Below are positions 1-8,483 of a stretch of DNA of 64,000 nt, one piece after another. The notes beneath the pieces are model-generated. The model worked only from the letters and a program-made list of their open reading frames with translations, made no database searches and was not told the DNA's origin. The translations under genes were made by a program, and so were the position numbers. Each line of letters opens with the position of its first letter. Positions within the stretch are counted from its first letter, which is position 1. The DNA comes from Acidobacteriaceae bacterium TAA 166 (lineage in GTDB: Bacteria > Acidobacteriota > Terriglobia > Terriglobales > Acidobacteriaceae): NCBI GenBank assembly GCA_000421065.1, contig ATWD01000002.1, forward strand, positions 558,001 through 622,000, written 5' to 3'.

Positions 1-35
1 GAACCGACCACAGCGATAGGAATGGGTTTGCTCAT
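1..35 (-). CDS. N-terminal fragment of a divergent gene, possibly a Rossmann-fold protein
   Basis: Reading leftward from an ATG at 35 gives MSKPIPIAVVG before the window edge. A short hydrophilic start followed by a beta-strand ending in Gly resembles the first strand of a Rossmann fold, as in Gfo/Idh/MocA oxidoreductases or nucleotide-sugar dehydrogenases. Only eleven residues are visible and no clear ribosome binding site precedes them, so both the gene and its family are tentative. It would be divergent from the exopolysaccharide operon and share its upstream region. Confidence 0.35.
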   Translation of the reverse strand, partial: MSKPIPIAVVG

Positions 36-80
36 AAGTAGTAAGGGGTAGTTCGCTCCAACTGTTTATAAGGATATCCC

Positions 81-153
81 ATGTCGGAAGAGCAAAGGTA
101 ACCTATGTCGGATCGAAGGTAACAGAAAGTGTTACACCAAATTATCGTTACCA
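81..153. promoter_or_regulatory. Operator-like array of GGTAAC motifs and direct repeats
   Basis: The spacer before the exopolysaccharide operon has two imperfect direct repeats beginning ATGTCGGA and ending AGGTAAC (81-102 and 105-123). An inverted repeat GTAACA-N5-TGTTAC lies at 119-135, with a further GTTACC near 147. Four GTAAC cores in both orientations within 70 bp suggest binding by a dimeric regulator. The regulator is not identifiable from the sequence. Confidence 0.45.
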
Positions 154-174
154 AGCCGTCTTTCTTGTAAACTG

Positions 175-2436
175 ATGCTAATGGGTCCAAATAGCGCGTC
201 GACACCGTCCTCCCCCGCGGCTGTCCCTGATAATCCAACTCCCGCATTCAACACTGCGGTGGCCGATACGACTCTGTCCGAGACGCTGATCACGCTGCGT
301 AAACGGAAGAGGATTCTGTTCACCTTTGTCCTGCTGGGTCTGATCGTCGGCATCTATAAAGCGGAGATGCAGCCTCGCATGTACGAGGCCTTCGGCCGTA
401 TCCAGGTTCGTTCGGGCTCATCGAACGAGTACAGGATGAATGCGCTGCAGGGCGCGATGGGCGGCGGCGACACGGCGCAGAGGATGCTGACCGAGGTCGC
501 TATCCTACAAAGCGACTCCCTGATGCTGGCCGTGGCCCGGCAGATGGACCTGGCCAACAATCCTGATTTCTGGGGCGACAAGCAGGCCGGCCCTCGAGTC
601 TCGATCGACGACCCTGGCGTTCGCCAGAAGACGATCCATCAACTGCAGAGCACGCTGACCATCTCGCAGGTGCAGAAGACCGAGATCATCCGCATCAGCT
701 ATCAGTCGCAGAGCCCGAAGCTTTCGGCGGATATCGTCAATAAAGTCATTGCCGCGTACATTCAACGCAGCTATGAGGCGAGGTTCTCCTCAAGTCAGAG
801 GGTCTCGAACTGGCTCTCCGGACAGCTGGACGATCTGAAGCAGCAGGTGCAGACCTCGCAGGAACAGATGCTGGACGTGCAGAAGCGGCTGGGCATCTTG
901 GGCTTCGATCCGACGCACAGCCAGATCAACTCTTCGATCGAGCAGCTTTCGAAGGCGGCCAACGACGCGCGGATCGACCGGATCATAGCCGAATCGCGCT
1001 ACCGGATGCTAAGTGGGATGGATCCGAACTCGATCGAGAGCTCGCTCGATAACAACTCTACGCAGCAGTCGGAGCTGAACCTTCTGCGCGGTCAGCTGGC
1101 TACGGCGCGTGCAACCTATGCCCAGATGGAGTCGGACCTCGGACCAAATCATCCGCAGGCCAAGGCGCAGAGGGAGCAGATCGCCCAGCTCTCGAATGAG
1201 ATCAACACCGAGCAGCAGCGGCTGGTGCTTCAGTCCAAGCAGCTGTATGCGGCGGCGCGCACCAACGAGGATGAGACCCGAAAGACGCTCGAGAACGAAA
1301 AGAGCGACGCGTACAAGCTCCGCGACGACCTGGTGGAGTATACGATCCGCCAGCGTGAGTTCGAGTCCAATCGTGCCCTCTACGAAGGACTTCTGCAGCG
1401 CCTGAGGACGGCCGGGGTCGAGGCCGGGCTGGAGTCGCTTGAGATCGACGTGGTTGATGCGGCGATGATTCCGGCGACGCCGGTGTTGAAGCGGAAGTCG
1501 ACGGTGGTCCTGACTTACCTCTTCTTCGGTCTGGCGGCAGGCATCATGCTGGCCTTCCTGCTCGAGAATCTGGATACCGGCCTCCGCAGCGTCGCCGAGA
1601 TCGAGAGCATCATCGAGCTTCCCTCGCTGGCGATTATTCCGCGCTTCAAGCGTCCGGGCGCGGAGACAGGAAAGTCCGTCGCCGAGCGCAACATCATCTC
1701 CCTTTCACAGCCGAAGAGCCAGTTTGCTGAAGCCTTCCGTTCGCTTCGGACCGCGCTTCTGCTGTCTTCGGCAGGACACCCTCCCAAGCAGATTCTGCTG
1801 ACCAGCGCGACCCCGTCGGAGGGCAAGACGACGGCCTCGACCAATCTGGCTACGGTACTGGCGCAGGGGGAGGCCCGTGTTCTCCTGATCGATGCCGACA
1901 TGCGCCGGCCGAACGTCCACCTGCGCTTCGGACTCAGCACGAAGACCGGACTTTCGACGCTGCTTTCAGGAGCGACGACTCTCGAGGAGGCGGTGCAGCA
2001 GGTTGCGGAGGTCCCGAACCTCGACGTTCTGGTGAGCGGACCGATGCCTCCCTTCCCTACGGAGATGTTGAGTTCGGAGACGATGACGCGGCTGCTCGAG
2101 CATGCGGGCGAGAGGTATACGCACGTGATTGTCGACTCTCCGCCAGTGCTTTCGGTGACCGATGCGGTCATTCTGGCACGGAAGGCGGATGCTGTGGTCT
2201 TGGTGATCCGCCACGGCAAGTCGAGCAAGCATATCGTCCGGCGCGCGCGAGATCTTCTGCTCCGCTCCGGAGCTCCGCTCACCGGCATTCTGCTGAATGC
2301 GGTCGATGTGAGCTCGCCGGATTACTACGGCTACTACGGTTATTCAGGCTACTCGAGCGCGGGCGCAGATGCGGATTCCTGGCAAGCCAAGACGGACTCG
2401 CGCGACGCTTCAGATTCACGGGAGGTGAAACGATGA
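175..2436 (+). CDS. Exopolysaccharide chain-length regulator fused to BY-type tyrosine autokinase
   Basis: A Wzc/GumC-like inner-membrane co-polymerase fused to its cytoplasmic bacterial tyrosine kinase domain; such proteins control polysaccharide polymerisation and export with an outer-membrane Wza partner. The N-terminal half has a Wzz segment with a first membrane helix near residues 45-60, a long periplasmic coiled coil (about 210-410) and a second helix near 445-465. The kinase half has a Walker A (TPSEGKTT, about 545-552), Walker A' (DADMRRP, about 574) and Walker B (VIVDSPP, about 652). It ends in a tyrosine cluster (YYGYYGYSGY, about 717-726), the usual autophosphorylation tail. No clear Shine-Dalgarno precedes ATG 175, and ATG 181 is an alternative. 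It overlaps the next gene by 4 bp. Confidence 0.92.
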   Translation: MLMGPNSASTPSSPAAVPDNPTPAFNTAVADTTLSETLITLRKRKRILFTFVLLGLIVGIYKAEMQPRMYEAFGRIQVRSGSSNEYRMNALQGAMGGGDTAQRMLTEVAILQSDSLMLAVARQMDLANNPDFWGDKQAGPRVSIDDPGVRQKTIHQLQSTLTISQVQKTEIIRISYQSQSPKLSADIVNKVIAAYIQRSYEARFSSSQRVSNWLSGQLDDLKQQVQTSQEQMLDVQKRLGILGFDPTHSQINSSIEQLSKAANDARIDRIIAESRYRMLSGMDPNSIESSLDNNSTQQSELNLLRGQLATARATYAQMESDLGPNHPQAKAQREQIAQLSNEINTEQQRLVLQSKQLYAAARTNEDETRKTLENEKSDAYKLRDDLVEYTIRQREFESNRALYEGLLQRLRTAGVEAGLESLEIDVVDAAMIPATPVLKRKSTVVLTYLFFGLAAGIMLAFLLENLDTGLRSVAEIESIIELPSLAIIPRFKRPGAETGKSVAERNIISLSQPKSQFAEAFRSLRTALLLSSAGHPPKQILLTSATPSEGKTTASTNLATVLAQGEARVLLIDADMRRPNVHLRFGLSTKTGLSTLLSGATTLEEAVQQVAEVPNLDVLVSGPMPPFPTEMLSSETMTRLLEHAGERYTHVIVDSPPVLSVTDAVILARKADAVVLVIRHGKSSKHIVRRARDLLLRSGAPLTGILLNAVDVSSPDYYGYYGYSGYSSAGADADSWQAKTDSRDASDSREVKR

Positions 2437-3410
2437 GCCCGCAGTCGGTCTTTCGCTCCGCCATTCTCTGCCTGTCCTTCGGCCTGCTGGGCGCAGCCGC
2501 GCAGGCCCAGTTCAACGGTCCCGCCTTGACGAGCTCGACCTCGGTCAATGTGCAGCAGACTCCAACGACGGATCCTGCCCTTCTCTTCCCGGCGATGCGG
2601 GACGTTCGGCTTGGCCCGGGCGACCAGATTGCCGTCCATATCTACGGAGCGACAGATTATAGCCCGACCGATCGGGTTGCTCTGGATGGATCGATCCATC
2701 TGCCCCTGACGGGCAAGCTCGATGTTAAAGGGATGACGACGTCGGAGGCGGAGAGGCTGATCGCCAGGAGACTGATGGAGGGAGGGATGTATCGCAATCC
2801 CCAGGTCACGATTCAGATTCTCGATTCCCCCAACCAGGTTGCGACCGTGACGGGCGAGGTCCATTCGGTGGTTCCGGTCACCGGCCAGCGGCGGTTGATG
2901 GAGGTGATGTCGGCTGCCGGAGGGTTCCCTCCGCTGGCGAGCCACATCTTGACGATTCAGCGTCCTGGAGTGGACCAGCCAATCGTGGTCGACCTTGGCA
3001 ACGATCCGACGAAAAGCGATAAGTTCAACATTCCGATCTTTGCTGGGGATACGATTCTGGTCTCCCGCACGGGCACGGTCTATATGCTTGGAGCCTTCAA
3101 GAATGTGGGGGCGATTCCCTTGCAGCAAAACACTCCACTTACCTTGATGCAGGCGACCGCAGTAGCGGGAGGAGCGGGCTTCGAGGGCAAGCTTAAGGAG
3201 CTTCGCCTGATTCGGACCATCGGGGCAAACCGCACCGTGGTTCAGCTCGACCTGAAGGGCATCATGAAGGGCACGACGCCCGATCCTGTCCTCCAAACAG
3301 ACGATATCGTCTATCTGCCAAGCAATCTGGCCAGGGCTGCGATCAAGTCCGGTGGCCTGTCTACGGTGGTGGGCTTTGCCTCCATTCTGGCTGTAACGCT
3401 TCGGAACTGA
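2433..3410 (+). CDS. Polysaccharide export outer-membrane protein (Wza/SLBB family)
   Basis: Predicted periplasmic/outer-membrane export component working with the upstream kinase/co-polymerase. A signal peptide is visible (hydrophobic stretch to AAAQA, about residues 1-25). The Poly_export domain follows, with LGPGDQIAVHIYG at about residue 60 and a strand pair containing LTGKLDVKGM, then SLBB-type segments (TVTGEV, MLGAFKNVG). A hydrophobic C-terminus (VVGFASILAVTL) may be a membrane segment. The 325-residue length fits the shorter Wza-like proteins. Its start overlaps the stop of the kinase gene (ATGA), indicating translational coupling. Confidence 0.88.
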   Translation: MSPQSVFRSAILCLSFGLLGAAAQAQFNGPALTSSTSVNVQQTPTTDPALLFPAMRDVRLGPGDQIAVHIYGATDYSPTDRVALDGSIHLPLTGKLDVKGMTTSEAERLIARRLMEGGMYRNPQVTIQILDSPNQVATVTGEVHSVVPVTGQRRLMEVMSAAGGFPPLASHILTIQRPGVDQPIVVDLGNDPTKSDKFNIPIFAGDTILVSRTGTVYMLGAFKNVGAIPLQQNTPLTLMQATAVAGGAGFEGKLKELRLIRTIGANRTVVQLDLKGIMKGTTPDPVLQTDDIVYLPSNLARAAIKSGGLSTVVGFASILAVTLRN

Positions 3411-3427
3411 TCGAGTGAGAAGGAACG

Positions 3428-4696
3428 ATGACCTCCCCGGCCCGGAAGCCCCAAGGCGAAAGAGTGAAGACCCAAGACGAGAGAGTGCGGATGGCTTACC
3501 TGGTAAGCCATCCGATTCAGTATCAGTCTCCTCTGCTGCGGCGGATCGCGCGGGTGCCGGAGATCGACCTGACGGTCTTCTACGGATCGGACTTCTCAGT
3601 CAAGGGGTATAAAGACGCGGGGTTTGGCGGCGTCGATGTGAAGTGGGATACTCCTCTTCTGGATGGATATCAGCACGAATTCCTTCCTGTCTTGCGGGAT
3701 AATGCGACGGTCACCCCAACCACTCCGATGAATCGTGGCATCCTGCGGCGATTGAGGGGTGACAGCAATCGTCCCGCCTTCGACGTGCTGTGGGTTCATG
3801 GATACGCCAGCGTCAACTCGCTGCACGCGATGACCGCGGCCAAGGCTCTGGGGATTCCGGTGCTGGTTCGGTCCGACTCCTGGCTGGGAGACCGGGAGCG
3901 CAGCCTGACCACACGCGCCGCCAAGCACCTTTTCTTTCAGGTCCTGGCCCGGCTGGTCGATGGAGTGATGACGATCGGCAAGCTGAATGAGGAGTATTGG
4001 AGGTACTACTTCGGCGACCAGGTGCCCCTCTTCCATTTTCCTTATGCCGTCGATAACGAGTACTTCCAGCGGCGCAGCGCAGAGGCCGCTTTGAGGCGGG
4101 GCGACCTGCAGCGGGAGTTGAACCTCGATCCCAGCCGTCCCGTCATCCTGTTCGCCTCCAAGCTTCAGACCCGGAAGCGCGCCGTCGACCTTCTGGACGC
4201 CTATCGTCGGCTCTCCTCGGCCCCCGGCATCGAACCCCATCCTTACCTGGTCTTTGTGGGAGACGGAGAGGAGCGCGGATCGCTTGAGAGGGCAGTGAAG
4301 GAGACCGGTTTCGACAGCATCCGCATGTGCGGCTTCAAGAATCAGTCCGAGCTGCCACGCTACTTCGATCTGGCCTCCATCTTTGTGCTTCCCTCGCGCC
4401 ATGAGCCGTGGGGCCTGATCGTCAATGAGGTGATGAATGCCAGCCGGCCCGTCATCGTCTCCGATGAGGTTGGGTGCTACCCCGATCTGATTACCGACGG
4501 GGTCGAGGGAGCCATCTTTCCAGCGGGAGATGTAGAGGCATTGACGAATGCCCTGCGCAGGACGCTTGCCTCACCTGAGGTGACCGCCGAGATGGGACGC
4601 AGGGCGAAGGAACGGATCGACCGTTGGAGCTTTGAAGAAGACATTCAAGGGCTGAAACTAGCGCTTGCAACCCTCACGAAGAAGATCTCCGCATAG
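3428..4696 (+). CDS. Glycosyltransferase, GT-B fold (family 4-like)
   Basis: Likely a cytoplasmic sugar transferase in exopolysaccharide repeat-unit assembly. The N-terminal domain starts with MAYLVSHPIQYQSPL, typical of this GT group. The C-terminal donor domain carries the phosphate-binding GDGEERGSLE segment and an E-x7-E motif (EPWGLIVNE) followed by ASRPVIVSDEVG. The start at 3428 is preceded by GAGAAGGA at suitable spacing. The internal ATG at 3491, just before the conserved MAYLVSHP, is the alternative. It lies 17 bp after the export gene, in the same operon. Donor and acceptor cannot be read from the sequence. Confidence 0.88.
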   Translation: MTSPARKPQGERVKTQDERVRMAYLVSHPIQYQSPLLRRIARVPEIDLTVFYGSDFSVKGYKDAGFGGVDVKWDTPLLDGYQHEFLPVLRDNATVTPTTPMNRGILRRLRGDSNRPAFDVLWVHGYASVNSLHAMTAAKALGIPVLVRSDSWLGDRERSLTTRAAKHLFFQVLARLVDGVMTIGKLNEEYWRYYFGDQVPLFHFPYAVDNEYFQRRSAEAALRRGDLQRELNLDPSRPVILFASKLQTRKRAVDLLDAYRRLSSAPGIEPHPYLVFVGDGEERGSLERAVKETGFDSIRMCGFKNQSELPRYFDLASIFVLPSRHEPWGLIVNEVMNASRPVIVSDEVGCYPDLITDGVEGAIFPAGDVEALTNALRRTLASPEVTAEMGRRAKERIDRWSFEEDIQGLKLALATLTKKISA

Positions 4697-4705
4697 GCCA
4701 TATCG

Positions 4706-5887
4706 ATGAAGATCCTTCACATTATCGGCACATTGAGTCCGGAGGCTGGCGGTCCAAGCCAAGCCGTGCGCATGATTCTCAGCTATCGCGACATCGGCTA
4801 CAACGGCGAGGTCGTGACGCTGGACGATCCTGCGGCTCCTTTTCTGAAGACGCTGAACTTTCCGGTCTATCCGCTGGGACCGGTCAGCTCGACGTATGCC
4901 TATAGCCCGAAGCTGGTTCCCTGGATTCGCGAGAACTGCTCCAAATACGATGGGGTCATCGTCCATGGACTCTGGCAGTACTGCGGACGTGCGGCCTGGC
5001 ATGCCGTGACGGACAAGATGCCTTATATGGTGTTTACCCATGGCATGCTCGATCCCTACTTCAAACGCGCATCGCGGCTGAAGCACCTGAAGAAGTGGCT
5101 CTACTGGGCTCCCTTCGAATATCGCGTCCTGCGCGATGCCTATCGCGTGCTCTTCACGTCGGTCGCGGAGAAGCAGCTGGCCGAGGAGAGCTTCTGGCTG
5201 CACCGGTGGAACCCGCATGTGGTTCCTTACGGGGTGAGCGGTCCACCGCAGAGGGACGTCAAGGCGCTGGAGGAGGCTTTCTTCGCAATTTGCCCGCAGG
5301 TTCGGGGCCAGCGTTTTCTGCTTTACCTCAGCCGCATTCACAAGAAGAAGGGCTGCGATCTTTTGATCGAAGCCTTTGGAAAGGTCGCTGATCGCGATCC
5401 TGGACTGCACCTGGTGATGGCCGGTCCAGACCAGCAGAACTGGGCCGAAGAGCTACGGCAGATGGCGAAGAGCTCAGGGATCGCCGACCGTGTCCACTGG
5501 CCGGGAATGTTGACAGGCGATGCGAAGTGGGGGGCCTTCTATGCCTCGGAGGCGTTTATCCTGCCCTCGCACCAGGAGAACTTCGGAATCGCGGTCGCCG
5601 AGGCGCTCAGCTGTGGAAGGCCGGTTCTGCTTTCCGACCAGGTGAATATCGCCGCCGATATCGCCCAGGATGGAGCGGGATTTATGGAGCCGGATACGGC
5701 GGAGGGTACGCTGCGGCTGCTGGAGCGCTGGCTGAGCGCCACTCCCGCGGCTCGAGCTACGATTGCCGAGCGAGGGATCGAGACCTTCCGGCGGAGGTAC
5801 GACATGCGCGAGAATGCGAAGACGATCTTGCGCCTGTTCGAAGCCGCGAACCGCGAGGCGGGAAGGACGATCTCCGCGGCGTCCTAG
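4706..5887 (+). CDS. Glycosyltransferase, GT-B fold (family 4/1)
   Basis: Second sugar transferase of the exopolysaccharide operon. The N-terminus MKILHIIGTLSPEAGGPSQA is the acceptor-domain start with the glycine-rich loop. The donor domain has LLYLSRIHKKKGCDLLIEAF, the typical start of the second Rossmann domain, then VMAGPD and an E-x7-E motif (ENFGIAVAE) with SCGRPVLLSD. It follows the first transferase by 9 bp and has no membrane segment, so it probably acts at the inner face of the membrane on a lipid-linked intermediate. Linkage and sugar are unknown. Confidence 0.9.
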   Translation: MKILHIIGTLSPEAGGPSQAVRMILSYRDIGYNGEVVTLDDPAAPFLKTLNFPVYPLGPVSSTYAYSPKLVPWIRENCSKYDGVIVHGLWQYCGRAAWHAVTDKMPYMVFTHGMLDPYFKRASRLKHLKKWLYWAPFEYRVLRDAYRVLFTSVAEKQLAEESFWLHRWNPHVVPYGVSGPPQRDVKALEEAFFAICPQVRGQRFLLYLSRIHKKKGCDLLIEAFGKVADRDPGLHLVMAGPDQQNWAEELRQMAKSSGIADRVHWPGMLTGDAKWGAFYASEAFILPSHQENFGIAVAEALSCGRPVLLSDQVNIAADIAQDGAGFMEPDTAEGTLRLLERWLSATPAARATIAERGIETFRRRYDMRENAKTILRLFEAANREAGRTISAAS

Positions 5888-5898
5888 GGGCCGAGCTT

Positions 5899-6522
5899 AT
5901 GCCACGACCTGTTCATTACAACGCGGCCGACCATATCTCCGCCGAGACGGCAGCGGATCCTTATCTGCGTCCGGCGTTCCCTCTGAACCTTCGCCTTCGC
6001 AGGCTGGTGTGGAATCTGTGCTGGGCGATTCTGTATCGTACCTCTCCCCGGCCGCTGCATGGGTGGCGCTCGTCTCTGCTGCGGCTCTTCGGGGCGACAA
6101 TGGGGCCGAACTGCCATTTTTATCCGAAGTCGAAGGTATGGGCTCCCTGGAATCTGACCTGTGCCGAGCAGGTGACCGCCGCCGATGGAGCGGAGATCTA
6201 TAATCCGGCTCCCGTCACCTTCGGCTCGCACGCCATTCTCTCGCAGGACGCCTATGTCTGCGGAGCCACACACGACTATGACGATCCCGGCTTTCCACTG
6301 CTGGCCTTTGCGATGAGCTTTGGGGAGTACAGCTGGGTCTGTGCGCGCGCCTCGGTGGCCCCGGGGGTGAGTCTTGGAGACGGCGCCGTTCTCGGCCTGG
6401 GATCGGTGGCGACACGCAACCTCGAGCCCTGGACGGTCAATGCAGGAGTTCCCGCCGTCAAGGTGAAGGAGCGCCGTCACCACGACGGCATGCCGACTTC
6501 GGGGAATCAGAAGAATTCCTGA
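5899..6522 (+). CDS. WcaF-like sugar O-acetyltransferase (left-handed beta-helix)
   Basis: Probable acetyl-CoA-dependent O-acetyltransferase decorating the exopolysaccharide. It has a hydrophobic helix near residues 35-50 (RLVWNLCWAILYRTSP) and then hexapeptide-repeat-like sequence: GATMGPNCHFYPKSKVWAPWNL, ILSQDAYVCGATHDYDDP, ARASVAPGVSLGDGAVLGLGSVATRNL. The GATHDY segment holds the catalytic His seen in the colanic acid WcaF family. The start at 5899 was chosen because the conserved region begins soon after; the frame is open further upstream but overlaps the preceding transferase. The stop lies inside an inverted repeat that probably ends the operon. Confidence 0.85.
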   Translation: MPRPVHYNAADHISAETAADPYLRPAFPLNLRLRRLVWNLCWAILYRTSPRPLHGWRSSLLRLFGATMGPNCHFYPKSKVWAPWNLTCAEQVTAADGAEIYNPAPVTFGSHAILSQDAYVCGATHDYDDPGFPLLAFAMSFGEYSWVCARASVAPGVSLGDGAVLGLGSVATRNLEPWTVNAGVPAVKVKERRHHDGMPTSGNQKNS

Positions 6523-6564
6523 AGTCGGAACGAAGCCGCGGACCGCGCTCGTACTTCAGGAATT
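6514..6564. terminator. Inverted repeat closing the exopolysaccharide operon
   Basis: AATTCCTGAAGT at 6514-6525 is repeated exactly as its reverse complement at 6553-6564, separated by 27 nt that are themselves GC-rich. It spans the stop codon of the acetyltransferase gene and lies between convergent genes, so it may serve both strands. No T-tract follows, so termination is inferred. Confidence 0.4.
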
Positions 6565-6607
6565 TGCTGTTTGGAGGGCCCACCGGGGACGATCTGGTTT
6601 GAACAGG

Positions 6608-6988
6608 CTAGTTCTTCAGCTTTGCAAGTAGATCGGTGGGATGGACGGGCTTGGCAAGGATCTCAAACTCATGCCCTTGGGCACGCGCCTTTTCGAGCAG
6701 GTCGGCGGTGGCTGCCTGGCCTGAGAAGAGAAGGATCTTGCACTTCGGAAGCCGTTGCCGCGTAATGATCGCTGCCTCAATTCCGGTCATTCCGGTCATT
6801 ATGACGTCGCTGATCAGCATGTCGGGCTGAAAGCTGTCGAGCAATTCGACAGCTTTTTCCCCACTGAACACGGCACGCGCCTCAAATCCCGCCTGGTTGA
6901 GGATAATCGCCAGCGTGTTCGCGATCACCTGCTCGTCATCGGCGACGAGAACCTTGGGTTTCTGTGTCGTGGACGCAATTTCAGACAT
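6608..6988 (-). CDS. Single-domain response regulator (CheY-like receiver)
   Basis: A stand-alone receiver of 126 residues with no output domain. The acidic pair is in VADDEQ (D17/D18), the phospho-acceptor Asp is D61 in LISDVIMTG, a Ser is near residue 89 (LLFSGQ) and the conserved Lys is K113 in LAKPVHP. All catalytic positions are present, so it should be phosphorylatable. The start at 6988 has GAGGA nine bases upstream and is preferred over an in-frame ATG 15 bp earlier. No histidine kinase is adjacent, so its partner is encoded elsewhere. It is convergent with the exopolysaccharide operon and divergent from the ABC transporter. Confidence 0.85.
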   Translation of the reverse strand: MSEIASTTQKPKVLVADDEQVIANTLAIILNQAGFEARAVFSGEKAVELLDSFQPDMLISDVIMTGMTGIEAAIITRQRLPKCKILLFSGQAATADLLEKARAQGHEFEILAKPVHPTDLLAKLKN

Positions 6989-7145
6989 TCGAGACTTCCT
7001 CAATCTTCAAGTTATTCAGCAAATGGTTTGCGGCAGGAGTCGGAGACAATCGCTTTCCATGTGGACCCTACTGACTAATGATACGCTGAGCGAAGAGCAC
7101 GCGGTACCGCGGTTCCCAAATTCCCTTAGGTCCTTTCACTGTTCT

Positions 7146-8483
7146 ATGCCGCCAGTGATCATTCGAGCCGAACAGGTCGAAAAATACTACGCGCAGCCGA
7201 GCGAAAACCGCATTCAGGTGATCTCTCCCACGGATCTTTCGATCAGTGAAGGGGAGATCGTCGCTCTTTTGGGGCCTTCAGGATCGGGCAAATCGACGCT
7301 GCTTCGGATGCTGACGGGGCTGTCGGTGCCCTCGGCCGGCCGCGTATTCTGGCACGATCGCCCGATCACTAACGGCGACGCCAACGTTGCGATCGTCTTC
7401 CAGAGCTTCGCCCTCTTCCCCTGGCTGACGGTGGTGGAGAACGTCGAAGCTCCCCTGAAGGCGCGGGGAATGGATCCGGCCGAACGGCGAAAACGGGCTC
7501 TGAAGATGCTCTATACCGTCGGGCTGGACGGCTTTCAGGCGGCGTATCCGAAGGAGCTTTCGGGGGGAATGCGGCAGCGCGTGGGATTCGCTCGCGCCCT
7601 CGTCGTCGAGCCCGAGATTCTCTTCATGGACGAGCCCTTCTCCGCCCTGGACGTTCTTACCGCGGAGAACCTGCGCAGCGAGCTGCTGGAGCTGTGGCAG
7701 AACAAGACGATCCCCACCCGCGCCATCTTCATCGTGACCCACAATATCGAAGAGGCGGTGCTTCTGGCCGACCGGATTATCGTTCTGGGACGCAATCCGG
7801 GGCGGGTCCGGACCGACTTCCGCGTGGCTCTGATGCATCCCCGGGATCGCAAGGCGGCGGCCTTTACGCAGCTGGTCGACTATATCTACAAGGTTTTGAC
7901 ACAGCCTGAGGCCCAGCCTCCGGCGCTTCCGCTGACCCCTGAGGGCAAGCCGGTGCGCGACCAGCGTCATATGCACTACCAGATGCTTCCGAACGCGAGG
8001 CCGGGGAGCATCGCCGGTCTGCTGGAGATTCTGTCCGATCATAAGGGCAAGTACGACGTCTACCGACTCGCCGACGATCTCGCCTTTGAGATCGATGACC
8101 TACTTCCTATCGTCGAGGCCGCGCAGCTGCTCGGCTTTCTCATCGTCAACGAGGGCGACGCAGCGATTACAGTGGCCGGAGCCGATTATGCCGACTCGGA
8201 GATTCTGCGCCAGAAGGAGCTGTTCCGTACCGCCGCAGTGGAGAATGTGCTCCTGCTGCGGCAGATCGTACGGGCTATCGAGGCGAAGAGCGACCGCAGC
8301 GTGCCGGAGGAGTTCTTCCACGACATGCTCGACGAGCAGTTCAGCGAAGACGAGACCCAGCGTCAGCTCGAGACGGCGATCAACTGGGGACGATATGCCG
8401 AGCTCTTCGACTACGACGCTTCGCGGCGCCGTTTCATTCGGGTCGAGAGACGCGAGCCAGAGGCTGCGGAGATCGACGCATGA
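7146..8483 (+). CDS. NitT/TauT-type ABC transporter ATP-binding protein with C-terminal AAA-associated domain
   Basis: ATPase subunit of an importer of the nitrate/sulfonate/bicarbonate class. It has Walker A (GPSGSGKS, about residue 44), the Q-loop (FQSFALFPW), signature (LSGGMRQRVG, about 138) and Walker B (ILFMDEPFSALD, about 159), with the H-loop in VTHNIEEA. About 150 further residues after the nucleotide-binding domain (from about 285) match the AAA_assoc_C type of tail (GLLEILSDHKGKYDVYRLADDL), of unknown function. ATG 7146 was chosen because it directly precedes the conserved start (VIIRAEQVEKYY); only a weak ribosome binding site is visible. It overlaps the permease gene by 4 bp. Confidence 0.88.
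   Translation: MPPVIIRAEQVEKYYAQPSENRIQVISPTDLSISEGEIVALLGPSGSGKSTLLRMLTGLSVPSAGRVFWHDRPITNGDANVAIVFQSFALFPWLTVVENVEAPLKARGMDPAERRKRALKMLYTVGLDGFQAAYPKELSGGMRQRVGFARALVVEPEILFMDEPFSALDVLTAENLRSELLELWQNKTIPTRAIFIVTHNIEEAVLLADRIIVLGRNPGRVRTDFRVALMHPRDRKAAAFTQLVDYIYKVLTQPEAQPPALPLTPEGKPVRDQRHMHYQMLPNARPGSIAGLLEILSDHKGKYDVYRLADDLAFEIDDLLPIVEAAQLLGFLIVNEGDAAITVAGADYADSEILRQKELFRTAAVENVLLLRQIVRAIEAKSDRSVPEEFFHDMLDEQFSEDETQRQLETAINWGRYAELFDYDASRRRFIRVERREPEAAEIDA

Noticed and set aside
1515-2288. 257-codon antisense frame in the BY-kinase gene
   Set aside because: Ser/Arg-rich and opposite the Walker motifs of the kinase.
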